Positions 43,600 through 50,577 of a stretch of DNA of 64,000 nt are shown piece by piece. The stretch comes from Armatimonadota bacterium (GTDB taxonomy: Bacteria > Armatimonadota > Fimbriimonadia > Fimbriimonadales > Fimbriimonadaceae): assembly GCA_037138755.1 (NCBI GenBank), contig JBAXHT010000004.1, positions 143,228 to 207,227 of the forward strand. Reading direction: 5' to 3'. A program made the translations under genes and the position numbers. Each line of letters starts with the position of its first letter. The first letter of the stretch is position 1. The notes beneath the pieces are model-generated. The model saw only the letters and a program-made list of their open reading frames with translations, was not told where the DNA came from and searched no databases.

Positions 43600-44790
43600 T
43601 TGAACGAGATTATCGAAGCCCTTACCAACATGCGCGAGAACCTGCGCCGGACGGTTCTCACCTCCAGCGGAGTGATGGCAGCAACGATTGCCGTAGTTCT
43701 CCTAGCCAGCATCGCAATTGGCGTTCGCAAGGACTTCACTGAGCAAGTTCAAGACCTCGGAGTGAATACCCTCATTGTTATTCCCGGAAAGCTGAGCGGG
43801 GGGATGAACTTCAATCTTGGCGGAGCCTCGTACTTGAAGTATTCCGATGCCGTGCGAGTCTCAAAGGTCAAAGGTGTTCAGAGTGTTGGAGCTTGGACCT
43901 TTGTGGGCGGCGGAGCAACATATGAGGGGAACGAAGCGGCAAGTTTCCTGGTCGCGACTACGCCGACTTGGTTCCAGATGAAGAAGTTCGATCTTGAGTC
44001 GGGTCGATTGCTGACCAAAAGTGACGACCAAAGGGATGTCGTCGTCATCGGCTCAATTGCTAAACAGGGTCTCTTCGGTGACAAAGCTGCCCTCGGCAAG
44101 AAGATCAAGATTAACGGTCGCTTCTTCGAAGTAGTCGGGATCACGAAGGACGACACCAAAGACGACTCGCTGATGTCGATGGGGAGCTTCCAAAACCTGA
44201 TCTACATCCCGTTTACCGGGTTACACAAGCGGGTTCCGACTTCACAAACCGATCGACTGTTGATCCAGCTAGACTCCAAAGTCGAGCCCGAGCAGCTTCT
44301 CGGGACGTTGAAGGCAGAACTACGGAAGACGCTTGACGAGGAGCAGTTCGACATCCTGACCCAAAAGGACTTGCTCAAAGTCGTTTACAAGTTCACCGAT
44401 ATCCTGCAGTGGCTCTTGGTTGGCTTGACGGGGATCGCGCTTTTTGTGGGAGGAATCGGCATTCTCAATGTGATGATGCTCTCCGTCGGAGAGCGGACTT
44501 CGGAGATTGGAATTCGCAAAGCTATGGGAGCAACTCACGGTTCGATCTTCCGGCAGTTCCTAGCAGAGAGTATCGGCATATGCTTGCTCGGTTCTCTCGT
44601 TGGTTTGCTGTTCAGTGGTTTCTGTTGCGTGCTCCTGGCGAACTACTCACCAATCAATCCGATTGTCACCTGGCAAACCGTCTTCGGCACTCTTGGAGCG
44701 TCATTTGTGACCGGAGTCCTGAGCGGCATTGCACCGTCAATGAAGGCAGCCAAAAAGGATCCTGTGAAAGCGATCCAGAATCTGGGGTAG
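43600..44790 (+). CDS. MacB/FtsX-family ABC transporter permease
   Basis: 396 residues with the MacB layout: membrane helix 1 (about 20-42), a large periplasmic MacB_PCD domain (45-270), then three helices containing the FtsX motif (GIGILNVMMLSVGERTSEIGIRKAMGA). It likely couples with a separate ATPase and adaptor for export or lipoprotein handling; neither is adjacent. The start TTG has TAGGAT five bases upstream. Confidence 0.88.
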   Translation: MNEIIEALTNMRENLRRTVLTSSGVMAATIAVVLLASIAIGVRKDFTEQVQDLGVNTLIVIPGKLSGGMNFNLGGASYLKYSDAVRVSKVKGVQSVGAWTFVGGGATYEGNEAASFLVATTPTWFQMKKFDLESGRLLTKSDDQRDVVVIGSIAKQGLFGDKAALGKKIKINGRFFEVVGITKDDTKDDSLMSMGSFQNLIYIPFTGLHKRVPTSQTDRLLIQLDSKVEPEQLLGTLKAELRKTLDEEQFDILTQKDLLKVVYKFTDILQWLLVGLTGIALFVGGIGILNVMMLSVGERTSEIGIRKAMGATHGSIFRQFLAESIGICLLGSLVGLLFSGFCCVLLANYSPINPIVTWQTVFGTLGASFVTGVLSGIAPSMKAAKKDPVKAIQNLG

Positions 44791-44806
44791 CAGAGTTCAG
44801 TTCTTA

Positions 44807-44829
44807 GTTTGCGGTTCTCGACCGCAAAC
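44807..44829. terminator. Bidirectional terminator hairpin
   Basis: Perfect nine-base stem GTTTGCGGT / ACCGCAAAC with loop TCTCG between two convergent genes. Confidence 0.55.
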
Positions 44830-44835
44830 CGAAAT

Positions 44836-45732
44836 CTACTTAGGTTTCCACGCTGGAGTCAGCCGGCACCAAGTTTCGAGCAACTTTCCGACTTTGCCCA
44901 GAGAGTCAGCGGAGCATTTGTCGGGGGTGTCTTCAAGCGTGTGCCAGTGCTCGTAGTCGAAGTCGATCAGATCCACGGTTGGGATTCCGGCGGCGTTCAT
45001 TGAGAGGTGATCGTCAAGAATCTCCGGACCATATTCCATCGGGAAAGTCTTCTCAAGCCCGACCTTTTTCGCGTGACGGTAGAGGGCGACAGTTACCTTT
45101 TGAGCTTTCTTATAGCTGTTTGGCTCAACAGGAACCTTGAGATCCTTGTCGCCGATCATGTCAAGCAGGATTCCGTAGTCCGGTTTGGGCGACTTGACAT
45201 TGTTTGAGTAGTGAACAGCTCCCAGGAACATCTCGCTGAGCTCGGGGCCAAGATCTTCGCCGTCGAAAAAGGCATAGCATATCCCGATATCCTCGGGCAA
45301 AGTCTTGTTGAGCCGCATCAGCTCAAGTAGGACCGCCACCCCAGAAGCTCCGTCGTTTGCTCCGGGAATCGGCTTCGCCGCACGCTGCCGATCATACTCC
45401 TGGTCGGCCGAAGGTCGCGTATCCCAGTGGGCCGAGAGGACAACTCGGACCTTGGCTTTGTCCCAGTTATGAAATGCGAGCACGTTCCACATTTCGACGT
45501 CCTTGTTCGTCTTGGTCCAGCGGTGCTGGAAAGGCTGAAGTTCAGCACGAGCGCAGTACTTCTTCGACTCCTCAAGAATCATGTCTCGACACTTGAGATG
45601 TGCTTCGGAACCCGGTGTGCGAGGGCCGAGGGCACACTGCTTGGTCAACCAGTTCCAAGAGCGGGCCTGGTCAAACGTCTCGGGAGTTTGGGTTAGAGCG
45701 ACGTAGCCGAGAAGGAGGGATTGGATAACCAT
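44836..45732 (-). CDS. M28-family zinc protein, glutaminyl cyclase-like
   Basis: 298 residues with a signal-like start. Ligand motifs: SAHWDTRPSAD, PGANDGASG, FFDGEDLG, DMIGDKDL and DDHLSMNAAGIPTVDLIDFDYEHWHTLEDT (read in two parts). The WDTRP and YxHWHTxxDT pair is typical of the branch that includes glutaminyl-peptide cyclotransferases, which cyclise N-terminal Gln; aminopeptidase activity is the alternative. Its first 40 bases overlap the preceding gene in another frame, so both are coupled. Confidence 0.85.
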   Translation of the reverse strand: MVIQSLLLGYVALTQTPETFDQARSWNWLTKQCALGPRTPGSEAHLKCRDMILEESKKYCARAELQPFQHRWTKTNKDVEMWNVLAFHNWDKAKVRVVLSAHWDTRPSADQEYDRQRAAKPIPGANDGASGVAVLLELMRLNKTLPEDIGICYAFFDGEDLGPELSEMFLGAVHYSNNVKSPKPDYGILLDMIGDKDLKVPVEPNSYKKAQKVTVALYRHAKKVGLEKTFPMEYGPEILDDHLSMNAAGIPTVDLIDFDYEHWHTLEDTPDKCSADSLGKVGKLLETWCRLTPAWKPK

Positions 45733-46280
45733 CGGAATGCCTGAGAGTTTACGCCTTTTCCGCGTACGACCTCTCCAATGGTTGGACGAACAATCCGGCT
45801 AGGAGTTTTGAATTCCCAGATGTTGTTGTAGCCGAACCCACCTTTGGCGAGGCTGGCTGGCATTGCGACTTTGTACTTCTTGTCTGCCTCTAGCGGCTGG
45901 CTGAAGGCACCGATTGTCACACTTGAAATTCGGCTGCCAATCGGCTTACTTGGATCAAAAGTGATCTTTGCTTCGCTGATCTGCAAAAAGCTACTGAACG
46001 GAGAAGGGAAGAAGCTGACGCTCTTCTCAAAGGCTTCTTTCAGCTGCTTGCCGGTGAGCTCAACTTGCCAAAGCTCGTCGGTTTCGTATCCCAAGCACTT
46101 CGCCAGGTCTTTTGTCTCTCCGGAATCCTTGATCAGACCTTCAACGATGAACGCGAGATCGGTCCCTGCTTCGCGGTTCAGATGGTCAGCAACAGATTGC
46201 CCCACTGCTGAATCCGCAGCCATGCCTGCCGCCGCTAGGGCAACAACGCAAAGGGCGATCAGACTTCGGGCTGATTTCAT
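45693..46280 (-). CDS. Stand-alone 5'-nucleotidase C-terminal-like domain, exported
   Basis: 195 residues from the ATG at 46280 with a signal peptide (1-20, cut after GMA). The mature part matches the C-terminal substrate-binding domain of 5'-nucleotidases: VGQSVADHLNREAGTDLAFI, the LWQVELTGKQLKEAFEKSVS strand-helix, ISEAKITFDPSKPIGSRISSV and KYKVAMPASLAKGGFGY. The metallophosphoesterase domain that normally precedes it is absent, so hydrolase activity is unlikely; nucleotide binding is possible. It is translated together with the M28/QC-like gene. Confidence 0.65.
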   Translation of the reverse strand: MKSARSLIALCVVALAAAGMAADSAVGQSVADHLNREAGTDLAFIVEGLIKDSGETKDLAKCLGYETDELWQVELTGKQLKEAFEKSVSFFPSPFSSFLQISEAKITFDPSKPIGSRISSVTIGAFSQPLEADKKYKVAMPASLAKGGFGYNNIWEFKTPSRIVRPTIGEVVRGKGVNSQAFRWLSNPSFSATSL

Positions 46281-46322
46281 TCCGCTACTACTTGACGTTT
46301 CTCTACAAGATGTGTTCCATAA

Positions 46323-46362
46323 AACACGGAAGCCGAACCCGGAAGGTTCCGGATTCGGCTTC
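46323..46362 (-). terminator. Terminator downstream of rplK
   Basis: Sixteen-base arms GAAGCCGAA...CCGGAA and their complement with one mismatch, then CGTGTTTT on the minus strand. It separates rplK from the genes that follow. Confidence 0.75.
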
Positions 46363-46385
46363 ATTGCCTAAAGTTTGAAGGTTTT

Positions 46386-46811
46386 TTAGCCTTCGACGCG
46401 GACGCCCATCGAGCGTGCCGAGCCTGCGATGATGTTCATCGCCATTTCTTCGTCGTCGGTGTTGAGGTCAGCCATTTTGAGCTTTGCGACTTCGCGAAGC
46501 TTTTCTTTGCTGATGACGCCAGCCTTGTCGGTCTTCGGGTTTGCAGCACCCTTGTCGAGGCCGATTGCTCGCTTGATGAGGTCGGTTGCCAGAGGCTGCT
46601 TGACCACGAAGCTGTACGAGCGATCCTCGTAGACAGTGATTTCGACGGGGAGGACGAAGCCCATTTGCGGAGCGGTTTGCTCGTTGAACTTCTTCAAGAA
46701 CTCCATCATGTTGATACCGGCTTGTCCCAGTGCAGGTCCAACGGGGGGCGACGGGGTTCCCTTACCCGCCGGAATATTCAGTTTGATATTGCTTGTGATT
46801 TTCTTCGGCAT
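46386..46811 (-). CDS. rplK: Ribosomal protein L11
   Basis: 141 residues from the ATG at 46811, preceded by AAAGGTGA; the frame runs 11 codons further but L11 starts with PKKI. N-terminal domain with GTPSPPVGPALGQAGINMMEF, C-terminal rRNA-binding domain ending NIIAGSARSMGVRVEG. It forms the GTPase-associated stalk base. Unusually, neither nusG, rplA nor rplJ/L is beside it; it forms a single-gene unit with its own promoter and terminator. PrmA, which methylates it, is encoded at 21801. Confidence 0.96.
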   Translation of the reverse strand: MPKKITSNIKLNIPAGKGTPSPPVGPALGQAGINMMEFLKKFNEQTAPQMGFVLPVEITVYEDRSYSFVVKQPLATDLIKRAIGLDKGAANPKTDKAGVISKEKLREVAKLKMADLNTDDEEMAMNIIAGSARSMGVRVEG

Positions 46812-46873
46812 GGATTCACCTTTCAGGTGTTCGCGGCGTAGCAAGGGAAGCGTTTGCTTTGTCGCGAGAGAGA

Positions 46874-46879
46874 ATTATA
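46874..46879 (-). promoter_or_regulatory. rplK promoter -10 (TATAAT)
   Basis: Consensus TATAAT on the minus strand about 63 bases before the rplK ATG. The expected -35 position (46896-46902) has no good match and falls inside an inverted repeat. Confidence 0.6.
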
Positions 46880-46894
46880 CCTCAGGTATGATTC

Positions 46895-46940
46895 GATGCC
46901 TCGAGATATCATGTCACTTGACACGAGATCCCGAGGTATC
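46895..46940. promoter_or_regulatory. 16-bp inverted repeat over the rplK -35 region (candidate operator)
   Basis: Arms GATGCCTCGAGATATC (46895-46910) and GAGATCCCGAGGTATC (46925-46940) are complementary except at 3 positions, 14 bases apart. A further related palindrome ATACCTCAGGTAT overlaps the -10. A dimeric regulator site is plausible. Confidence 0.45.
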
Positions 46941-47085
46941 AAAGCCATCGTTCGGTGCGAGAGTGTCCTGACCCAACGCCGATCTCCAAAATTCAATGAA
47001 TAGCCGACGGTCTTTCAGGATGTTTAGCGAACGAAGGCCCCATGACCGCAACCCAACCCGGAGGTGATTCGTTGAATCTAATGAG

Positions 47086-47646
47086 ATGACAACGACACTC
47101 CTTGCTTATGCCATTCTGACGTCAAGCCAAGTGGGAGCGACCACGACGATTGCCTTCATCCCGGGCCTGAACCTCTCCGGTGAAAAGAACAAGGACCTGA
47201 TGCAGCGACAGTCTGAGAAGGTTGCAAAGTTCCTTTCTCGTGAGTTCACGAAAAAGGGCTACCAAGTGGTTCCAGAAGCTTCGGTACTCGAAGCGATCAA
47301 AGCCCTGAAAATTGATCTAACCGACGAAGAAGAGTATCGAAAAGCAAACTTCTTTGCGTTAGCCAAAGAAGTCAAAGCTGACTACATCTATGTGCCGGTC
47401 ATCGTGAACTCTGAGCAGAAGCAGCAAGATCGCGACCTCTACACCGACCGAGAGGGCCGAACCGATGTCAAAGCCTGGTTTCTTGATGTGAAGGAAGAGA
47501 AGGCGGTGTTCAGCGGAAAACTGTTCATTGGCCGTTCTGGCGGTCTGCGAATCACACTCCGACCCAGTGACCGTCAGGTCCAGGCGGCGGAGAATGCCGT
47601 GAGCGAGTCACTCAAGGAAGCCTGGAAGGCGATCGGCGTTCGGTAG
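47086..47646 (+). CDS. Exported protein, possibly CsgG/LpoB-like
   Basis: 186 residues with a signal peptide (1-18). The body reads TIAFIPGLNLSG, KVAKFLSREFTKKGYQVVPEASVLEAIKAL and FFALAKEVKADYIYVPVIV, the alternating pattern of anticodon-binding-like domains found in CsgG, LpoB and TolB N-termini. A final helix ends EAWKAIGVR. The family link is weak; a periplasmic scaffold role is only a guess. Single-gene unit, divergent from rplK. Confidence 0.6.
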   Translation: MTTTLLAYAILTSSQVGATTTIAFIPGLNLSGEKNKDLMQRQSEKVAKFLSREFTKKGYQVVPEASVLEAIKALKIDLTDEEEYRKANFFALAKEVKADYIYVPVIVNSEQKQQDRDLYTDREGRTDVKAWFLDVKEEKAVFSGKLFIGRSGGLRITLRPSDRQVQAAENAVSESLKEAWKAIGVR

Positions 47647-47822
47647 CGGGTAACTCAACGGATGTGCCCCATCGAACGGGCAAATACGCGTAGAGTTAAG
47701 GATCGGCAAGTGCGACACCAGCATAGAAATTCGCCATTTCAGGTTGAGCGTGAGAAGTTCACAATTTGATCTTCAACCAGCGCAGAATTGGCCAGTGCAT
47801 CCCGGCATACGGTCGTTCGCGC

Positions 47823-47858
47823 AAAAAAAGTGGGACGCGAACCCTCCATTCGCGTCCC
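47823..47858 (-). terminator. Strong rho-independent terminator
   Basis: Ten-base perfect stem GGGACGCGAA / TTCGCGTCCC, loop of seven, followed on the minus strand by ACTTTTTTT. It ends the unit of the small zinc-binding protein; the rest of 47647-47936 shows no gene. Confidence 0.85.
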
Positions 47859-47936
47859 GAAAACACTAACCCCTTTCGTTGTTAAGTCTTATCTTGTTTT
47901 TCTAACCCTCCGGTGTAGCGGCCGGAAAGCTGGTTT

Positions 47937-48140
47937 TTAGGCGGCTTCGTCCTGAACTTGGACGTCCGTGGCTTGTTCGGCACTACTCATATCCCAGTTG
48001 TCGCAGTCCAACCTTCGGCAGTAGATCATTCTCTGCTTTCCGGCGGTAGCGGTCTCGACATCCGCGATTTGTGCGAATCTGCATTGCAGGCACATTTCTG
48101 GTTCGAGCAGTCTGACAACCTTCATATTTCGTCGTGACAT
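47937..48140 (-). CDS. Small Cys-rich protein, probably zinc-binding
   Basis: 67 residues from the ATG at 48140, which has GGGGTGAT ahead of it. Four cysteines in MCLQCRFAQIADV and YCRRLDCDNW suggest one CxxC...CxxxxC metal site; the C-terminus is acidic. No family recognised. It has an unusually structured upstream region (hairpin at 48192-48243) and a strong terminator, so it may be well expressed and regulated. Confidence 0.6.
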   Translation of the reverse strand: MSRRNMKVVRLLEPEMCLQCRFAQIADVETATAGKQRMIYCRRLDCDNWDMSSAEQATDVQVQDEAA

Positions 48141-48191
48141 CCGTATCACCCCGGCTTCCTTGGTTCGCTTCCGTGCGCCCTTAGTCAGCTC

Positions 48192-48243
48192 ACCCAGCAA
48201 TTTCCCTACCTGGCATTAATCTGGCACGGTAGGTTTGCTGGGT
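48192..48243. promoter_or_regulatory. Long imperfect hairpin upstream of the small zinc protein
   Basis: ACCCAGCAA pairs with TTGCTGGGT and inner CCTACC with GGTAGG, enclosing a 17-base loop. It could form in the 5' leader of the minus-strand gene or be a protein site. Confidence 0.4.
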
Positions 48244-48249
48244 TTGGGG

Positions 48250-48273
48250 TTTCGCAGTTTCGCAGTTTCGCAG
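48250..48273. repeat. Octamer tandem repeat (TTTCGCAG x3)
   Basis: Three perfect copies of TTTCGCAG in the spacer between divergent genes. Confidence 0.7.
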
Positions 48274-48341
48274 AAGGGGAGAATTGGCGTCATCCTATTT
48301 TTAGTAGCAAAATCGTTGTTGCAGGGGTTACGATAATCCGG

Positions 48342-49397
48342 ATGGATACGATTGGCGAGGCAAATCTTCAGCAACTTTTGCAGGCGAAGGAGTATGCGTC
48401 GCTGGTGGAGGTTACTCAGGCTTGGGCATCAGATTCGAGCGGGGTGTCGGCTAAGTATCAGGGGCTGGGAATGCTTGGGATGGGGAATCATCAGGCGGCG
48501 GTAGGGCCGCTTCAGATGGCTTCGCAGGTGTTTCCTCAGGATCAGGTTGTGCTGTTTGCGTATGGGCGCGCGCTGATGCTTGATGGGCGACTTGAGGAAG
48601 CGAAGGCGGGCTTTGAGGGGTTGATTGCGTTGAATCCTACTCATCCCGGAGCGCTTCAGGCGATTCTGCAGCTTTGCGTGACTTTGGCAAATCGTGATGA
48701 GGCTGGCGACCCGATGGCGGCGGTGACCTGGCTTTATCGGGCTTGGGAGTTGAAGCGGGACGATTTGTCTTTATCGGCTCGGATTTTGGAGATTTATGTT
48801 CGGAACGGGTGGTCGCAGGGGGCTCTGGACTTTGTGGCGATGCTGAGCCCTGGTGTGCAGAATCAGCCAAAGATTCGGCAACTTCGACAGCAGATTCACC
48901 AACCGGTGGCGGCTCCGGCTCCTTCTGCGCCGGCGTTTGAAACGTGTCCGTTTTGCAAGCAGCAGGTGATTATTGGGGCGACGACTTGTCCGCACTGCAA
49001 GATGCAGATTCGGGCATCGGCGTTTAGTGGGGGTTCTTACAAACCGGAGTGGCAGGGCGTTGCCTTGAACGTCATCTGTATCTTGATCATCCTGCTTAAC
49101 GTTGTGAACATGATCATGGTGATGTCGGATGTGAAGACGGTGAGCAAGGGTCCGGGTTTGGGAACGGGGTCGCTTGGGGTGGGTTGGAATCTGCTTATTC
49201 TGTTCCGGGTTGAGTGGGCGATGTCGATCGCTAAGGTTTGGTACATCGTGATGGCGATGCTGAATGGGTGCTGTGGCGCGATGGCGCTTGGGTTGATGGG
49301 GTCTGCGGATGGGGCTCCGATTCTTGCGGTGATCGTCTTGTTTAGCTGTGGACTGAATGCGTTTATGGCTTACCTTGTGAGTTACGAGGATGCTTAG
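48342..49397 (+). CDS. TPR and zinc-ribbon membrane protein
   Basis: 351 residues. TPR-like helices fill 1-180 (GNHQAAVGPLQMASQVFPQDQ and GRLEEAKAGFEGLIALNPTHPGAL, each one repeat). After a Pro/Ala linker, residues 200-225 form a zinc ribbon, CPFCKQQ then CPHCKMQ. Three to four membrane helices follow (about 240-262, 285-305, 310-345). The helices, ribbon and TPRs together suggest a membrane-tethered interaction platform. TACGAT lies seven bases before the ATG. Coding strand is markedly G-rich. Confidence 0.72.
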   Translation: MDTIGEANLQQLLQAKEYASLVEVTQAWASDSSGVSAKYQGLGMLGMGNHQAAVGPLQMASQVFPQDQVVLFAYGRALMLDGRLEEAKAGFEGLIALNPTHPGALQAILQLCVTLANRDEAGDPMAAVTWLYRAWELKRDDLSLSARILEIYVRNGWSQGALDFVAMLSPGVQNQPKIRQLRQQIHQPVAAPAPSAPAFETCPFCKQQVIIGATTCPHCKMQIRASAFSGGSYKPEWQGVALNVICILIILLNVVNMIMVMSDVKTVSKGPGLGTGSLGVGWNLLILFRVEWAMSIAKVWYIVMAMLNGCCGAMALGLMGSADGAPILAVIVLFSCGLNAFMAYLVSYEDA

Positions 49398-49403
49398 TAG
49401 AAT
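49398..49403 (+). promoter_or_regulatory. -10 box TAGAAT, six bases before GTG
   Basis: Overlaps the stop of the previous gene (TAG) and fixes the GTG at 49410 as the start. Confidence 0.45.
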
Positions 49404-49409
49404 GGCGCG

Positions 49410-50039
49410 GTGCGTTTGTGCAACGATTGTCGCATGAGGATCAACTACCGCGAACGTGTCCGCCGGATGCGGGCTTTGAATTCTTGGGCTTGGACTTCGG
49501 CTGATGGTTCGCTTCGAGAGGGTTATCACGAGCGGCCTCGGGTGCCGATTGAGTTGGTGGTTTGCCCTTTGGGGAAGGAGGTGAACCACGGGGGGATCTT
49601 GCGGCTGGCGGAGGCTTTTATGCTGGAGCGGGTCACGTTCTCTAAGGAGTCTGATGAGGCGGAGGATTTTTCGGGGCATCGGGGGGCGGATCAGTGGCAG
49701 CCTTGGGGTTGGGCGGATGAGTTTGAGGCGGTGGCCTCGGCTAAGGCAGCGGGGCGGCAGTGTGTGGCCTTGACCCTTAATGAGCGGGCGGTGGCGTTTG
49801 ATGCTTTTGACTATAAATGGCCTTGCACTTTGGTCGTCGGGTCGGAGATGATGGGGCTTCCTTCATCGCTGGTTGAAATGTGTGATGGGGCGGTGGCGAT
49901 TCCGATGTTTGGGGTGATGGCTTCGTTGAACGTGGCTACGGCGACGGGGATTGTTGTTCAGCACATCGCTCGGTGCTATGCGGACGAGGTGGGATTTCAG
50001 CCTTTGCGCGAAGAGTCGGCGCGGTTGTTGACTTCTTAA
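49410..50039 (+). CDS. SpoU/TrmH-family RNA methyltransferase
   Basis: 209 residues. SPOUT knot motifs: IELVVCPLGKEVNHGGILRLAEAF (motif 1, Asn-Gly-like), CTLVVGSEMMGLPSSLVEMCD (motif 2) and IPMFGVMASLNVATATGIVVQHI (motif 3). It methylates ribose 2'-OH of a tRNA or rRNA nucleotide; the target is not predictable. N-terminal MRLCNDCRMRINYRERVRRMR contains a CxxC that could bind metal and is unusual for short SpoU enzymes. Confidence 0.85.
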   Translation: MRLCNDCRMRINYRERVRRMRALNSWAWTSADGSLREGYHERPRVPIELVVCPLGKEVNHGGILRLAEAFMLERVTFSKESDEAEDFSGHRGADQWQPWGWADEFEAVASAKAAGRQCVALTLNERAVAFDAFDYKWPCTLVVGSEMMGLPSSLVEMCDGAVAIPMFGVMASLNVATATGIVVQHIARCYADEVGFQPLREESARLLTS

Positions 50040-50050
50040 TTCGGACGGCG

Positions 50051-50056
50051 TATCAT
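50051..50056 (+). promoter_or_regulatory. -10 box TATCAT, six bases before ATG
   Basis: TATCAT, six bases, ATG at 50063; supports the start at a signal-peptide-like sequence. Confidence 0.45.
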
Positions 50057-50062
50057 CGGGTC

Positions 50063-50557
50063 ATGATTGTTGCCTCACTCCTCGTCGCATTTGCTGATTT
50101 TTCTGAGTTGAAGCGTTTGACTCAGGGACATGCTTCGGTGATTGAGGAGACTCGAACCTCCAGAGTTGTGCGGTCGATGAGGATCGGGAATGCGGATGAC
50201 CAGAAGGTCGTGTTTCTTCAAGAGACGAAGACTACTCCGAAATCCGACCCAAAGGCGGCGGACTACATAACCGAACGACTTGAAGAGTATTTGGCTGGGA
50301 AGTGGAGCGATTTGGATCGGTGCGCTTTGGACGCTCGGACGAAGCGATTTGTCTTGTTTTTCAAGACGGGATCGCTAGAGTGCGATAGTCAGAAGACGAC
50401 AAAGCGGGGTTCGGAGGCCGAGGTGAAATCTCCTCGTACGGTGACTCGACGGTCGGACGTGATTCTGCGGTTTCGGTCGGAAGCCAACATGAATGAATGG
50501 AAGGCGGAGTTTGCTTCGCAGATTCGGACGATTCGACCGGACTTAGTGGTTCCATAG
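50063..50557 (+). CDS. Hypothetical protein, possibly exported
   Basis: 164 residues. A short hydrophobic start (IVASLLVAFADF) may be a signal. The rest is charged and helical with clusters of Arg, Lys and Glu; VILRFRSEANMNEWKAEFASQI resembles the end of a PH-like domain (strand then Trp helix), but the similarity is faint. No function assigned. It lies 20 bases before carB. Confidence 0.55.
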   Translation: MIVASLLVAFADFSELKRLTQGHASVIEETRTSRVVRSMRIGNADDQKVVFLQETKTTPKSDPKAADYITERLEEYLAGKWSDLDRCALDARTKRFVLFFKTGSLECDSQKTTKRGSEAEVKSPRTVTRRSDVILRFRSEANMNEWKAEFASQIRTIRPDLVVP

Positions 50558-50577
50558 AGCGGTAAACTGCTCCTTTA

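Noticed and set aside
48250..48273. Short regular repeats as a CRISPR array
   Set aside because: Three contiguous octamers without spacers; the same holds for the heptamers at 9955-9982.
48771..49679. 302-codon minus-strand Arg/His/Pro-rich frame
   Set aside because: Antisense to two well supported G-rich genes; no domain and no start signal.
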